A stretch of 64,000 bases of DNA, taken from positions 1,426,001 to 1,490,000 of the forward strand of contig NZ_QBKS01000001.1 of assembly GCF_003054285.1 (NCBI RefSeq). The letters are read 5' to 3'. Origin of the DNA: Litoreibacter ponti (GTDB taxonomy: Bacteria > Pseudomonadota > Alphaproteobacteria > Rhodobacterales > Rhodobacteraceae). Both the position numbers and the translations under genes were made by a program. The notes under the pieces are model-generated. The model ran no database searches. It was not told the origin of the DNA and saw only the letters and a list, made by a program, of their open reading frames with translations. Positions within the stretch are counted from its first letter, which is position 1. Every line of letters begins with the position of its first letter. Below are positions 26,736-34,501 of this stretch, one piece after another.

Positions 26736-27767
26736 TCACGTTTCGCTCTTGCTTCGTTCCATTTGATTTCTCGCCTCTTGAGCGCGCTTCGCGAGCTCCC
26801 TTTGCCGGATCGGCCCGCCGTATTTTTTCAGCATCTCAACGCCTGAGTGCCCGGTGACAGCCTTGACCATCTCGTCATCACATCCAGCCAAATAAAGCTC
26901 GATCGTCGCGTTTTTCCTGAGCCCGTGCGTTTTGTAGTAGCTCGCCTTCTCATGCTTCATCTTCTTTTTGATGGTGCGCATTTCCTCCGCAACGATACGG
27001 TAGCTCACCGGTCGACCTTTGGGGTCGGTCACGACAGTGCCATCCGTTCGCGCGAGTCCGTCGAGATGGGCCTTGAGTCGATCCGTGAGCGGGATCCACA
27101 GCGGCTTGTCGGTTTTGCCTTGAGTGAAATCGAATCCTTCGTCGGAGAAATGGTCCCACTTCATCTTCACGACATCGCCAATACGCTGACCTGTGCCGAC
27201 GCAAAGCTCATAGACCAGCCGCGCCCGTTTGGAAGCCAGCGCTTCGAACTCGGCGCGAACATCGTCTGGCCAAGGCTCCCACCCGTCGCTCTGCTGCTTG
27301 AAGAGTGGGATGCCCTTTGCCGGATTGCCGTGCTCCTTCTTGATGAAGCCAATCAATCGTGCGTGGTTCATCAAGACGACCATGACCTGGACGAGATAGT
27401 TGGCTTGCCGCCAATGATCCGCATTTGCCCGGTGCAGTTCATAAATGTGATGGGTTTCGATCCTGGCCGGGTCTTTCTCGGCCCAGATGTCACGAATGTG
27501 GCTGATGTAACGCCGGTAGTCTGATTTCGTCCGGGGCTTCAGCTTCTCATACGCGTCGCTCTCATAGTAGCTGAGGATCAGCGCCTCGAAATTGCGCTTC
27601 ACCGGTGCTGGCGCTGGCTTGCCCTTTAGCAACCGATTGTAGTGATCCCAAAATTCCGGCGTGCCCGCTTCCTCGTGCATCATGACGGAGATACCACGCG
27701 ACCGCCGGATGAACCGAAGGTATCCTCTGTCATTGTAGACGTATTTTGGCAGGCTCTTGCGGGTCAT
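26736..27767 (-). CDS. int: Tyrosine recombinase, integrase of the element
   Basis: 343 residues. Catalytic set: Arg in GTGQRIGDVVKMKW, His-x-x-Arg in THGLRKNATIEL, His in VTGHSGVEML and Tyr in KKYGGPIRQ. An N-terminal arm-binding and SAM-like domain is present (to about 170). Ends 69 bases from tRNA-Cys. Its start overlaps the stop of the next gene (ATGA at 27764-27767). The strand points toward tRNA-Cys. Confidence 0.94.
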   Translation of the reverse strand: MTRKSLPKYVYNDRGYLRFIRRSRGISVMMHEEAGTPEFWDHYNRLLKGKPAPAPVKRNFEALILSYYESDAYEKLKPRTKSDYRRYISHIRDIWAEKDPARIETHHIYELHRANADHWRQANYLVQVMVVLMNHARLIGFIKKEHGNPAKGIPLFKQQSDGWEPWPDDVRAEFEALASKRARLVYELCVGTGQRIGDVVKMKWDHFSDEGFDFTQGKTDKPLWIPLTDRLKAHLDGLARTDGTVVTDPKGRPVSYRIVAEEMRTIKKKMKHEKASYYKTHGLRKNATIELYLAGCDDEMVKAVTGHSGVEMLKKYGGPIRQRELAKRAQEARNQMERSKSET

Positions 27768-27955
27768 TCGCCCATTCTCAAATCACTATTGAGGAAGTCA
27801 TCTGCTACCTCGGCCGCCACCATGTTGGCGTCAACGATGACGCTGCCATCGGGTTTGATCTCGAACTTCGCGCGTTGCCAACCTGCCTCCCGCGCCTCGC
27901 GGATAAAGGCCGAGGCCGCTTGTTTCGCTTTCGTCTGTGCACTTGCTTTGGTCAT
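27764..27955 (-). CDS. Small hypothetical protein coupled to the integrase
   Basis: 63 residues, charged: Lys/Ala-rich start, then FEIKPDGSVIVDANM. ATGA overlap with the integrase start makes it the first gene of the pair. It could serve as a directionality factor or partner but shows no recognised domain. Confidence 0.65.
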   Translation of the reverse strand: MTKASAQTKAKQAASAFIREAREAGWQRAKFEIKPDGSVIVDANMVAAEVADDFLNSDLRMGE

Positions 27956-27979
27956 AGTAACAACACCTCTCTCACCGGG

Positions 27980-28174
27980 TTAACAACGCGCATTATCGCC
28001 CTGATCCATAATGATATTTCCAATTGATCCAGGTGTAGAGCGCCTATCCTTTGCCGCGCGAATGGCGCGGATCACTTCAGAATTCTGGGAGTTGCCGTTG
28101 CGATCGGACTCCGCCTTGATCCACTCTTTGAGCTCTTGAGGAAGCCGAAGCTGCATTGGTTTACGACTGTTCAT
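27980..28174 (-). CDS. Arc-type ribbon-helix-helix protein
   Basis: 64 residues from the ATG at 28174, with a GGAGG ribosome site. The PMQLRLPQELKEWIKAESDR segment is an Arc/MetJ-type beta strand plus helix, NSQNSEVIRAIRAA the second helix. Likely dimeric DNA-binding regulator. Divergent from a second such gene; two palindromes lie between them. Confidence 0.75.
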   Translation of the reverse strand: MNSRKPMQLRLPQELKEWIKAESDRNGNSQNSEVIRAIRAAKDRRSTPGSIGNIIMDQGDNARC

Positions 28175-28206
28175 GAAACGCCTCCAGGTTGAAACCACAA
28201 CCCGTT

Positions 28207-28256
28207 AGTGGCATTTAGCCACTATTGCGTCAATCGAATTTTATGGCACAGTGCCA
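28207..28256. promoter_or_regulatory. Two palindromic operators between divergent ribbon-helix-helix genes
   Basis: Site 1, 28207-28223: AGTGGC, loop ATTTA, GCCACT. Site 2, 28244-28256: TGGCAC, A, GTGCCA, perfect dyad. Both hold TGGCA half-sites 36 bases apart, about a few helical turns. Candidate operators for the flanking regulators. The 13 bases TGGCATTTAGCCA of site 1 recur with one change in the mob/oriT region at 58182-58200. Confidence 0.7.
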
Positions 28257-28258
28257 CC

Positions 28259-28573
28259 ATGTCAGAACAAAGTGCTCAAAATCAGGACAAGTTCATCGTG
28301 CGATTGCCGGATGGCCTTCGTGACCGGGTACGGCTTGCGGCCGAGAGCAACCATCGCAGCATGAACGCAGAAGTAGTTGCCCTCCTTGAAGAAAACTATC
28401 CCACACCAGTCCCGGAAAACATCAGCGACCCCGCAGCCCGAATGCTATTCTGGCTCGCCAAACGAATTCGACGGAGAAGCCCGAAACCGGGCTCACCCAG
28501 AGATAAGCAAGCCGCCCTATACGAGCGTATTGCGGGCGATATTTCAGAACGCATGAAGGATATCGGGGAATAG
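28259..28573 (+). CDS. Arc-family ribbon-helix-helix regulator
   Basis: 104 residues from the ATG at 28259. The ribbon-helix-helix is FIVRLPDGLRDRVRLAAESN plus RSMNAEVVALLEE. The C-terminal tail is Arg-rich then helical. Start overlaps the second operator, which would give simple autorepression. Divergent from the other Arc-type gene. Confidence 0.8.
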   Translation: MSEQSAQNQDKFIVRLPDGLRDRVRLAAESNHRSMNAEVVALLEENYPTPVPENISDPAARMLFWLAKRIRRRSPKPGSPRDKQAALYERIAGDISERMKDIGE

Positions 28574-28575
28574 CA

Positions 28576-29217
28576 TTAGTAGGCCACCCACTCATACCCG
28601 TGATTGCCTTCGTGGTCCTCCCATTCAACGCCGACCCCGCGCCGCCAATTTGATGACGAACAGCGCCGCGACGGCAGAACCCATTGCGGGGCAGCCGCTG
28701 GCGTGGTGCGTTGCCAGCCGAATTCGCCCTGCGTGCCGTAGGTCCCGAGGCGCATGTTGTAACTCTCAGAGCAATCGTCGTCGCGACCGCGTTCTCGATG
28801 GCTGTAGTGCCGCACATCCCAAACGCGGATCGAGCGTACGAAGTCGAATTCCAAGCCACTGATGTCGATATCGGCACCGCCTTCGACCACCTTTGCCAAA
28901 ATGACTTGGCCTAGCGTCTGACCTGTTTGGTTGCTGGCCTCCCAAGTTTTCGGGGCCATACTTTGTAAAGGCGCACGCTGAGAAACACCCATCGGACAAC
29001 GCCAGATTTGCAACGGCGGCTCAATCGGCCAGGGCGTGATCCGACGGATGAACACGGCACGGGCATGAGCACATTCGGCTGACGCGGGCCAACCACCTGC
29101 CAGGCAAAGCAAAATGGCGCAATCAACCTGATAGGCTTTCGCCGCTTGCGGAGCCACGGCTGAAAGCAGAGCCAAAGCCGTTCCGGCAGTCCAATTTCTG
29201 AAAAGTCTGCACCACAT
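28576..29217 (-). CDS. Hypothetical exported protein of the element
   Basis: 213 residues. Signal peptide (WTAGTALALLSAVAPQAAKA, with cleavage expected near AYQVDC), then a cysteine-containing domain with FIRRITPWPIEPPLQIWRCP and a C-terminal WEDHEGNHGYEWVAY. Such secreted proteins of unknown role accompany type IV secretion genes in alphaproteobacterial elements; I place it there from memory. Converges on the regulator gene, 2-base gap. Confidence 0.6.
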   Translation of the reverse strand: MWCRLFRNWTAGTALALLSAVAPQAAKAYQVDCAILLCLAGGWPASAECAHARAVFIRRITPWPIEPPLQIWRCPMGVSQRAPLQSMAPKTWEASNQTGQTLGQVILAKVVEGGADIDISGLEFDFVRSIRVWDVRHYSHRERGRDDDCSESYNMRLGTYGTQGEFGWQRTTPAAAPQWVLPSRRCSSSNWRRGVGVEWEDHEGNHGYEWVAY

Positions 29218-29375
29218 ATCAATATATGCCTTTTGATTTCATTACTACATTATTGCTACCTTACGGCCACACTCCGCCTTTACACCATATGCGAGTATCC
29301 CCTTTGTGAGGCTCGCGCGCGCTTTGTGGAATATATTCCGTAGAGCAATCTCAGCGATCTGGCCGAATACAGGCC

Positions 29376-29588
29376 ATGAGATTGAGGGAAGAAGTTGGGT
29401 TAAATATCCGGAATCTAAGAAATTCCAAAGGTATGAGCCAGGAACAACTAGCTTTGGCTGCGGACATAGATCGCAGCTACGTCAGCGAGATCGAACTCGC
29501 GAGAGTCTCGATATCAGTTGATATTCTGGAGCAGATAGCACTTGCCCTCGAAGTCGCACCAAAGGATTTGTTTAACGAGAGAGGCTAG
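29376..29588 (+). CDS. XRE-family helix-turn-helix protein
   Basis: 70 residues, essentially a single HTH domain: IRNLRNSKGMSQEQLALAAD, DRSYVSEIE with recognition helix, then LEQIALALEVAPKDLF. No ligand or protease domain. Likely a small repressor of the element. Starts with ATG at 29376; the following short frame begins 2 bases past its stop. Confidence 0.8.
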   Translation: MRLREEVGLNIRNLRNSKGMSQEQLALAADIDRSYVSEIELARVSISVDILEQIALALEVAPKDLFNERG

Positions 29589-29590
29589 TT

Positions 29591-29791
29591 TTGCCCGAAC
29601 TTGAAAATGTTCGCTCAACGGCCGAAGCCATCGGCCGCATTACATGCATCAAAACAGGCGAAGAAATCGGTCTGCTGTATAGATGGGACAATGGCGAGAC
29701 GCAGGCCGCGATGTATAAAGACGGCTTGGCAGCTTCGCTAACTTTCGAAGATCAAGCCATTAATCCGGACCTTGGTACAAAGCGCGGCTAA
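29591..29791 (+). CDS. Short hypothetical protein following the XRE gene
   Basis: 66 residues from TTG at 29591, three bases after the XRE stop. It contains IGRITCIKTGEEIGLLYRWD and a short acidic tail. The weak start codon and the fit to the same transcript suggest a real but minor gene. No domain recognised. Confidence 0.4.
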   Translation: MPELENVRSTAEAIGRITCIKTGEEIGLLYRWDNGETQAAMYKDGLAASLTFEDQAINPDLGTKRG

Positions 29792-29930
29792 TGGCTGGAA
29801 AGAGCCCGAGGCGGTCGTGCTTGCGGGAGCCTGAAGTGTCCGCTCTGCGAATCTCTCCGGGCAAAGCATTAATTTGGGTCATGAAGTTGTCACTAGCGTT
29901 CTCGCGACGATCTGACTGAGCGGCTGCGGA

Positions 29931-30113
29931 ATGGGCGCTTCTGACGTCGGAAGCCTCGGAGCCTGTTCGCCCGTCGTAGAATACAGCCGGGAGTTCCAGG
30001 CGCGGGCGGCAGAGGAACTGGCCCAGCTGCCGGAAGGGTCGGCCGTAGCGGAGATGTTCAGCGACTACGCGGTGATGAGGGAGCAGTCGCGGGCATGCGA
30101 AATCTCTGGGTGA
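29931..30113 (+). pseudogene. Remnant resembling a phage Rz1-like small lipoprotein
   Basis: A 60-residue frame: GACSPVVEYSREFQARAAEE, LAQLPEGSAVAEMFSDY, AVMREQSRAC. The GACSPV lipobox-like start and a short helix with a closing Cys resemble Rz1-type prophage proteins of this group. The N-terminal signal part is missing or replaced, so this looks like a broken copy. The comparison is from memory. Confidence 0.35.
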
Positions 30114-30128
30114 GGCGCGGCGTGTTAA

Positions 30129-30162
30129 AGCCGGGACCAAGGCAACTAGCATGGTCCCGGCT
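30129..30162 (-). terminator. Hairpin terminator of the KamA operon
   Basis: AGCCGGGACCA (30129-30139), 12-base loop, TGGTCCCGGCT (30152-30162), eleven perfect pairs, 13 bases past the stop of the ATP-grasp-like gene on the minus strand. The following minus-strand run is only CTTTAAC, so the termination strength is moderate. Confidence 0.6.
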
Positions 30163-30174
30163 GCTGCGGAATTC

Positions 30175-31551
30175 TCACATTCCGCACACGGTCATGACGG
30201 CGTCGCTCATGCCGTGTATCTTCTTCTTTTCCAGTGAGCAGTGCGTGACAAGGATATTCGATAGCACCGCTTCCCCGTCTATCGCGAAGTAGTAGGGCGT
30301 TATGCGAGCACGTCCTTCGATCACTTCGATGCAGCCAGGGCTCTTTGATGCGGACAATTCGATCCGATCTGGCGCAGCGTAACGCTGGAGGATCGAGGTA
30401 GGTGCGGGAAAACTTGTCAGCGCCTCGTTGATCTTGCTCTGCCAAACCTCGCGGCTCACGTCGTGGCCGACGATAACGCCACGGCTTCCCCACGCATCGG
30501 GAGAAAACCCGGACGGCTTAATGACGAACTGACGCTGTTTTTGGCTGAGACTATGAAGCTCCGACCAGCTCTGCACAGGCGCACGATCGATTTCCAGCCC
30601 TGGAATGGTGGCGTAGGGCGGAAGCGGTGCAGGATCCATGATCCACGTCTGCGGGATCACCTCGCATAGGCCAGCATAAGTGTCGTCGCCCAGATGATTC
30701 CGCCAATGAGCCTCCAACGCAGGATGGTGAAGCAAGGCGAACCAGAGCTTCTCTTCCAGGTGCGGTTTAGGCGGTGGGGTGAGTTTCAGCCGTTTACCCC
30801 GTGCAAGAAAGGTCAAAAGTTCCCATTTTGAGATCTGTTGATGGTCAAAAAGCTCCATGAAGCGGTAGACGATATCAGCAGACACTCTTCTCGTGTCGAC
30901 CATAAATGAGGCCCCGTCCTCAGTGTAGGACAGGTCCCGCGGATGTGCGACGTGTACCGAATGACCTTCGCCGCGGAGCCTGTCTGCCAGCCAGATCATC
31001 TCGTCGCGGTAATCGTGCGACTCGTCGGAGACGACAATGACCACCGAAGTAGCCGGTCCGAGCTTCGTGCTTCGGACGGCTTTCAGAAAACCCTCATTGA
31101 TCGGGATGTCGCCAACGATCTTATGGCCGGCTCGCTGATAGCATTCGGCAAGGCGTGCTGTAAGACCGAAACCTCCAGGCACAGAGTCCAATTCGCAAAT
31201 GGCAAAGCGTCCGTTGGAGATCAGCACGTCAGGTCGGATAATTGGGGGTAGAGCACCGCGAAAGGCCTTGGCCCGGCCAAGGCGCACGATCTCTTCAGGC
31301 TTCCCATTGTCGACGTATTTGGCGACCCACTCGGGCGCCTTGCCGTCCAAGCTTTCCAGATAAAGCTTGTTCTGGGCCATATAGAACTGCATCAGCAGGC
31401 GACCCAGAATCCGAAAACGGCGGATTGTCTCCTCGGAGATTGGCATAGGCGCAGGTGAAAAGCGGCAGGGCATGAAGCTCGCCAACTCGCTACAAATCGC
31501 GATATCCCGGTTGCCATCGATGCGGTTCGCAGGGGACAGCGTCTCATTCAT
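30175..31551 (-). CDS. ATP-grasp-like ligase
   Basis: 458 residues. The C-terminal third has ATP-grasp features: QFVIKPSGFSPDAWG (nucleotide lysine), then ILQRYAAPDRIE and RARITPYYF for metal and ATP. The N-terminal and middle parts (FAICELDSVPGGFGLTARLA; VVIVVSDESHDYRDEMIWLA) look like a pre-ATP-grasp substrate domain. ATP-grasp enzymes join a carboxylate to an amine. It overlaps the upstream gene by 8 bases and ends the operon. With a KamA-type aminomutase two genes ahead, the substrate may be beta-lysine; this is inference. Confidence 0.6.
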   Translation of the reverse strand: MNETLSPANRIDGNRDIAICSELASFMPCRFSPAPMPISEETIRRFRILGRLLMQFYMAQNKLYLESLDGKAPEWVAKYVDNGKPEEIVRLGRAKAFRGALPPIIRPDVLISNGRFAICELDSVPGGFGLTARLAECYQRAGHKIVGDIPINEGFLKAVRSTKLGPATSVVIVVSDESHDYRDEMIWLADRLRGEGHSVHVAHPRDLSYTEDGASFMVDTRRVSADIVYRFMELFDHQQISKWELLTFLARGKRLKLTPPPKPHLEEKLWFALLHHPALEAHWRNHLGDDTYAGLCEVIPQTWIMDPAPLPPYATIPGLEIDRAPVQSWSELHSLSQKQRQFVIKPSGFSPDAWGSRGVIVGHDVSREVWQSKINEALTSFPAPTSILQRYAAPDRIELSASKSPGCIEVIEGRARITPYYFAIDGEAVLSNILVTHCSLEKKKIHGMSDAVMTVCGM

Positions 31552-32764
31552 GGTCAGATCCTTTCCGAGCGGCGAAAACGTAGCGTTGTGTAAGTCCGCT
31601 GACCTGTTCGGTGGCCACAATGCGCACCAGCTTCATGTGCGGCGAGGTGAAGATGTCGTCGGGCACCACTCGCGCGATCCTGGGGTCGACGAGTTCAATA
31701 CCGGCCTCGCGGAAGGCAAAGACAACCAGTGAGGAACATGAGAAGCGATCGGTCTCGTGCCGCCCTGCTGTGATCGTGACTGGCGACCCAATCTTTGAAC
31801 GTGCACAATCTGCGGCCTTCATTGCGGCTTCGACAGTGCAGCGCGGGCGGAGGTGAGCAATCGCGTACCGGACGGGCAAGCAGGTGATCGAATGGTCGGT
31901 AACCACCTTGCTGAAGCCGTGAGCGAAACGCTCTTCTTGGATGGCCATCGCAGTGTGGGCCCAGCGTCCCCAAGGCGCAGGTGTGTGCAGCCGGATCAAG
32001 AAGACGTCCCCGGGGCGAACATCGGGAAACGCGGTAGCTAGATCGCGCCTGAGCCGCCTGGAAGGCGTTCCACGCAACCAGATCTCCAGCCAGCGGATAG
32101 GATGCCAAGGCAGATACCAGACGTAGAAATACACCGCCCGACGAAAATTGAACCATCGCCGATTGGGCGGACGCTTCAGCGGACAAAATGGCTTCCGCGT
32201 GTAGACCCAGATTGCAACTAGGAACATCGCGGCGACTATGCTGACACCAGCAAGCGCGTTTTCGATCGGGATCCGGCTCAGCACGTTCGCGCTGAAGTAG
32301 CCAAGGGCAATGAAGCCACAAGAACTCGCAAGGGCCGCAAACGCCTCGATCAGCAGGAACCGTGATGGTGCCACTTTGCCCGCTGCCAGAACAGGCAGGA
32401 CTGCTCGCAGGTATGGTGTGAAGTGGCCGGCGAGAATGAAGCGCACCGGTGCATTCCCAAGTGGTTCACGGACGGGCTCAAATCGTTCAATAGCCGAACG
32501 GATATACCGAACCTGTTGCAATTGCGACGACAGGAAGAAGGTTGTCACGTCGCCGATGAGAGTGCCCATGTAAACTGCCGCAATCGAGAAGATCGGATTG
32601 AGCATCCCTTGGGCGATCAACACGCCCACAACGACCAGCCCAATGGTTCCGGATAGGAAGAAGCTGGTGAGCGCGGAAGCCTCGGCGATCGCGAGGACGA
32701 AGATCACCCAGTAAACCCACTCGGAGGCCGTGAAGGTAGCAATAAAGCTGTCGATCTGCTCCAT
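31544..32764 (-). CDS. DedA-family membrane domain fused to a YiiX-like cysteine hydrolase
   Basis: 406 residues. N-terminal 1-190 is a DedA/SNARE-associated membrane domain: GHFTPYLRAVLPVLAAGK (113-130) is the loop that carries the conserved Arg and Pro-Gly pattern, with hydrophobic segments on either side. From about 248 a soluble domain follows with GDVFLI (252), His270 in RWAHTAM and Cys343 in RFSCSSLVVFAF. His before Cys is the permuted papain order of the YiiX/NlpC-P60 type cysteine hydrolases. Two different families in one chain are unusual. DedA proteins are lipid-flipping proteins; the hydrolase domain would face one membrane side. Gap of 3 bases to kamA. Confidence 0.75.
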   Translation of the reverse strand: MEQIDSFIATFTASEWVYWVIFVLAIAEASALTSFFLSGTIGLVVVGVLIAQGMLNPIFSIAAVYMGTLIGDVTTFFLSSQLQQVRYIRSAIERFEPVREPLGNAPVRFILAGHFTPYLRAVLPVLAAGKVAPSRFLLIEAFAALASSCGFIALGYFSANVLSRIPIENALAGVSIVAAMFLVAIWVYTRKPFCPLKRPPNRRWFNFRRAVYFYVWYLPWHPIRWLEIWLRGTPSRRLRRDLATAFPDVRPGDVFLIRLHTPAPWGRWAHTAMAIQEERFAHGFSKVVTDHSITCLPVRYAIAHLRPRCTVEAAMKAADCARSKIGSPVTITAGRHETDRFSCSSLVVFAFREAGIELVDPRIARVVPDDIFTSPHMKLVRIVATEQVSGLTQRYVFAARKGSDHE

Positions 32765-32767
32765 GGC

Positions 32768-33967
32768 TCAACCCTCCGAACCGTGAGGATCGGGATAGCG
32801 GAAGATCTCGCCCTTGTGGTTTTTCAGGAGCAAGTCTGCCCCGTCTCTCCCGACAACGGAGTTCGGCGACAGCGGTATCTTTCCGCCGCCCCCAGGGGCG
32901 TCGATAACGAAGGTCGGCACCGCGTAGCCCGAGGTGTGCCCGCGCAGCCCCTCAATGATCTCGAGTCCCTTTGAGACCGGAGTTCGGAAATGCGCCGAGC
33001 CGGTGATCGGATCGCACTGGTAAACATAGTAAGGGCGAACGCGACATTTCAGGAGCGCGTGCATCAACGTCTTCATCGTGCCGACGTCATCGTTGATGCC
33101 CTTGAGCAGCACTGTCTGAGAGCCGAGCGGGATACCGGCGTCGGCCAGCCGCGCGAGCGCTTCAGTCGCTTCGGGCGTGAATTCGGCAGGATGTGTAGCA
33201 TGCACGCTCAACCAAAGCGGATGATGCCGACGAAGAATCGCGGTCAACTTCGGCGTGATCCGCATTGGCATCACGACAGGAACCTTTGAGCCGATCCGCA
33301 CGAACTCAACGTGCGGGATCGAACGGAGCCGCCCGAGAAGCCAGTCAAGCTTCTCGTCGCCCAGCGTCAAAGGATCACCACCAGAAAGGAGAACGTCGCG
33401 GATCTCTGGGTGCGCCTCTATATAGGCCAGCGCCTGTTCCGCCTGCCGGGTCGAGAACTGATACTCGCCGCCGGCCTGTCCGACCATCCGCGACCGCGTG
33501 CAGTAGCGACAATATGTCGAGCAAGTGCCGGTCGTCAGGAACAGCACCCGGTCAGGATAGCGGTGCACCAGGCCGGGGGTTGAGGTGTCTTGGTCCTCGC
33601 TCAAGGGGTCATTCGCCTCGCCCGGATTTTTCAGGTATTCCTGCTCAACGGGGATGTGTGTGCGGCGCAGCGGTTCGGACGGATCGTCCAAGCCCATGAT
33701 GCTGGCGTAGTACGGTGTGATGCCGACCGGCAGCCCAGTCGTATGCTGCGACAGCGCGGCGCGCTCATCATCGGAAAGTTGGAACACCTGCTCGACCTGA
33801 ACGAGTGACCGGATACGAAGCCGCATCTGGCAGCGCCAGTCGTTCCACTCTGCGGTGGTCACGTTGGGAAAGAACCGACGTCGGAATTGATCAGCAGCGT
33901 CTGACAGTGGGAACTCTGCCCCCTCAATGGGGCGAGGCTTTCTGTAGATTGAGCACCCGGTTTTCAT
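32768..33967 (-). CDS. kamA: KamA-family radical SAM aminomutase (lysine 2,3-aminomutase type)
   Basis: 399 residues from the ATG at 33967 (GTG at 33973 is also possible). Radical-SAM cluster CSTYCRYC (Cys149, Cys153, Cys156), SAM-motif LLSGGDPLTLGDEKL (GGDP), PLP/substrate motifs (LSVHATHPAEFT; PYYVYQCDPITG; ending in YAVPTFVIDAPGGGGKIP). The family isomerises lysine to beta-lysine, or related amino acids. Start overlaps the small upstream gene (ATGA). In operon with DedA-hydrolase and ATP-grasp genes. Confidence 0.88.
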   Translation of the reverse strand: MKTGCSIYRKPRPIEGAEFPLSDAADQFRRRFFPNVTTAEWNDWRCQMRLRIRSLVQVEQVFQLSDDERAALSQHTTGLPVGITPYYASIMGLDDPSEPLRRTHIPVEQEYLKNPGEANDPLSEDQDTSTPGLVHRYPDRVLFLTTGTCSTYCRYCTRSRMVGQAGGEYQFSTRQAEQALAYIEAHPEIRDVLLSGGDPLTLGDEKLDWLLGRLRSIPHVEFVRIGSKVPVVMPMRITPKLTAILRRHHPLWLSVHATHPAEFTPEATEALARLADAGIPLGSQTVLLKGINDDVGTMKTLMHALLKCRVRPYYVYQCDPITGSAHFRTPVSKGLEIIEGLRGHTSGYAVPTFVIDAPGGGGKIPLSPNSVVGRDGADLLLKNHKGEIFRYPDPHGSEG

Positions 33968-34149
33968 GCGCACGCCCCCTGATCTTGGAAGAGGCGTGTC
34001 GCATTCTCTTCCTGTTCAACCTCATGGAGTGCGAGCGAGAAATCGAGGTGCGGAGAATAGAAGGCCATCCATTGGATCTCTGTCGCAAGCAAAGACCTCG
34101 GAGGCACATACAGATTAATTTGAATGTGTTCTTCAGTGGTTGTAGCCAT
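33964..34149 (-). CDS. Small protein preceding kamA
   Basis: 61 residues from the ATG at 34149 with a GGAGA ribosome site. It includes HIQINLYVPPRSLLATEIQW then MAFYSPHLDFSLALHEVEQE and an acidic tail ending DQGACA. Its stop overlaps the kamA start (ATGA), so it is translated in front of it. No domain recognised. It could be a partner protein or even a peptide substrate of the operon; neither is shown by sequence. Confidence 0.6.
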   Translation of the reverse strand: MATTTEEHIQINLYVPPRSLLATEIQWMAFYSPHLDFSLALHEVEQEENATRLFQDQGACA

Positions 34150-34501
34150 GCCATGTCTCCTTTCAACATGTTTGATCGCGGTGGACCAAAGGCTAAACAT
34201 CTGATTTTATGTGCAAATACATCGTCTTGATTGGTGCTGTATCACCATTGCTAACTGCCAAGAATCAACGCCAATACTTGAGTGGCAGGATCGCAAACGG
34301 GGACGTTGCAAGCAGTTCTGGTCTTGCGGTGGGAAGACAAGCAGTGATCCAGTGATCAAGAGAATAGGTAACAACACCGGCCACAGCGACTTTTGGATCT
34401 TCCGACAGATCGCTCGTGTGCTCTCAGGCCAAAAGACCCTCCCAAATCACACAACACAAACTGCCAACTATCACCGCCAACAAAAAGCAGTATGGTAGAA
34501 C
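34150..34501. other. Divergent intergenic region between the kamA operon and the AT-rich operon
   Basis: 352 bases. It must hold the promoters of two divergent operons. One short plus-strand frame (34,211-34,498) lacks a ribosome site and looks accidental. I see no clear consensus promoter or palindrome. Confidence 0.4.

Larger units (their letters stand above)
29792..30174. other. Mostly noncoding stretch with a short lysis-protein-like remnant
   Basis: 383 bases. The end of a minus-strand operon and its terminator lie at the right. The rest carries no full gene; the only readable piece is the 29,931-30,113 fragment described separately. Confidence 0.4.

Noticed and set aside
34211..34498. 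Plus-strand frame of 95 codons before the AT-rich operon
   Set aside because: No ribosome site and odd composition; lies in the divergent promoter region.
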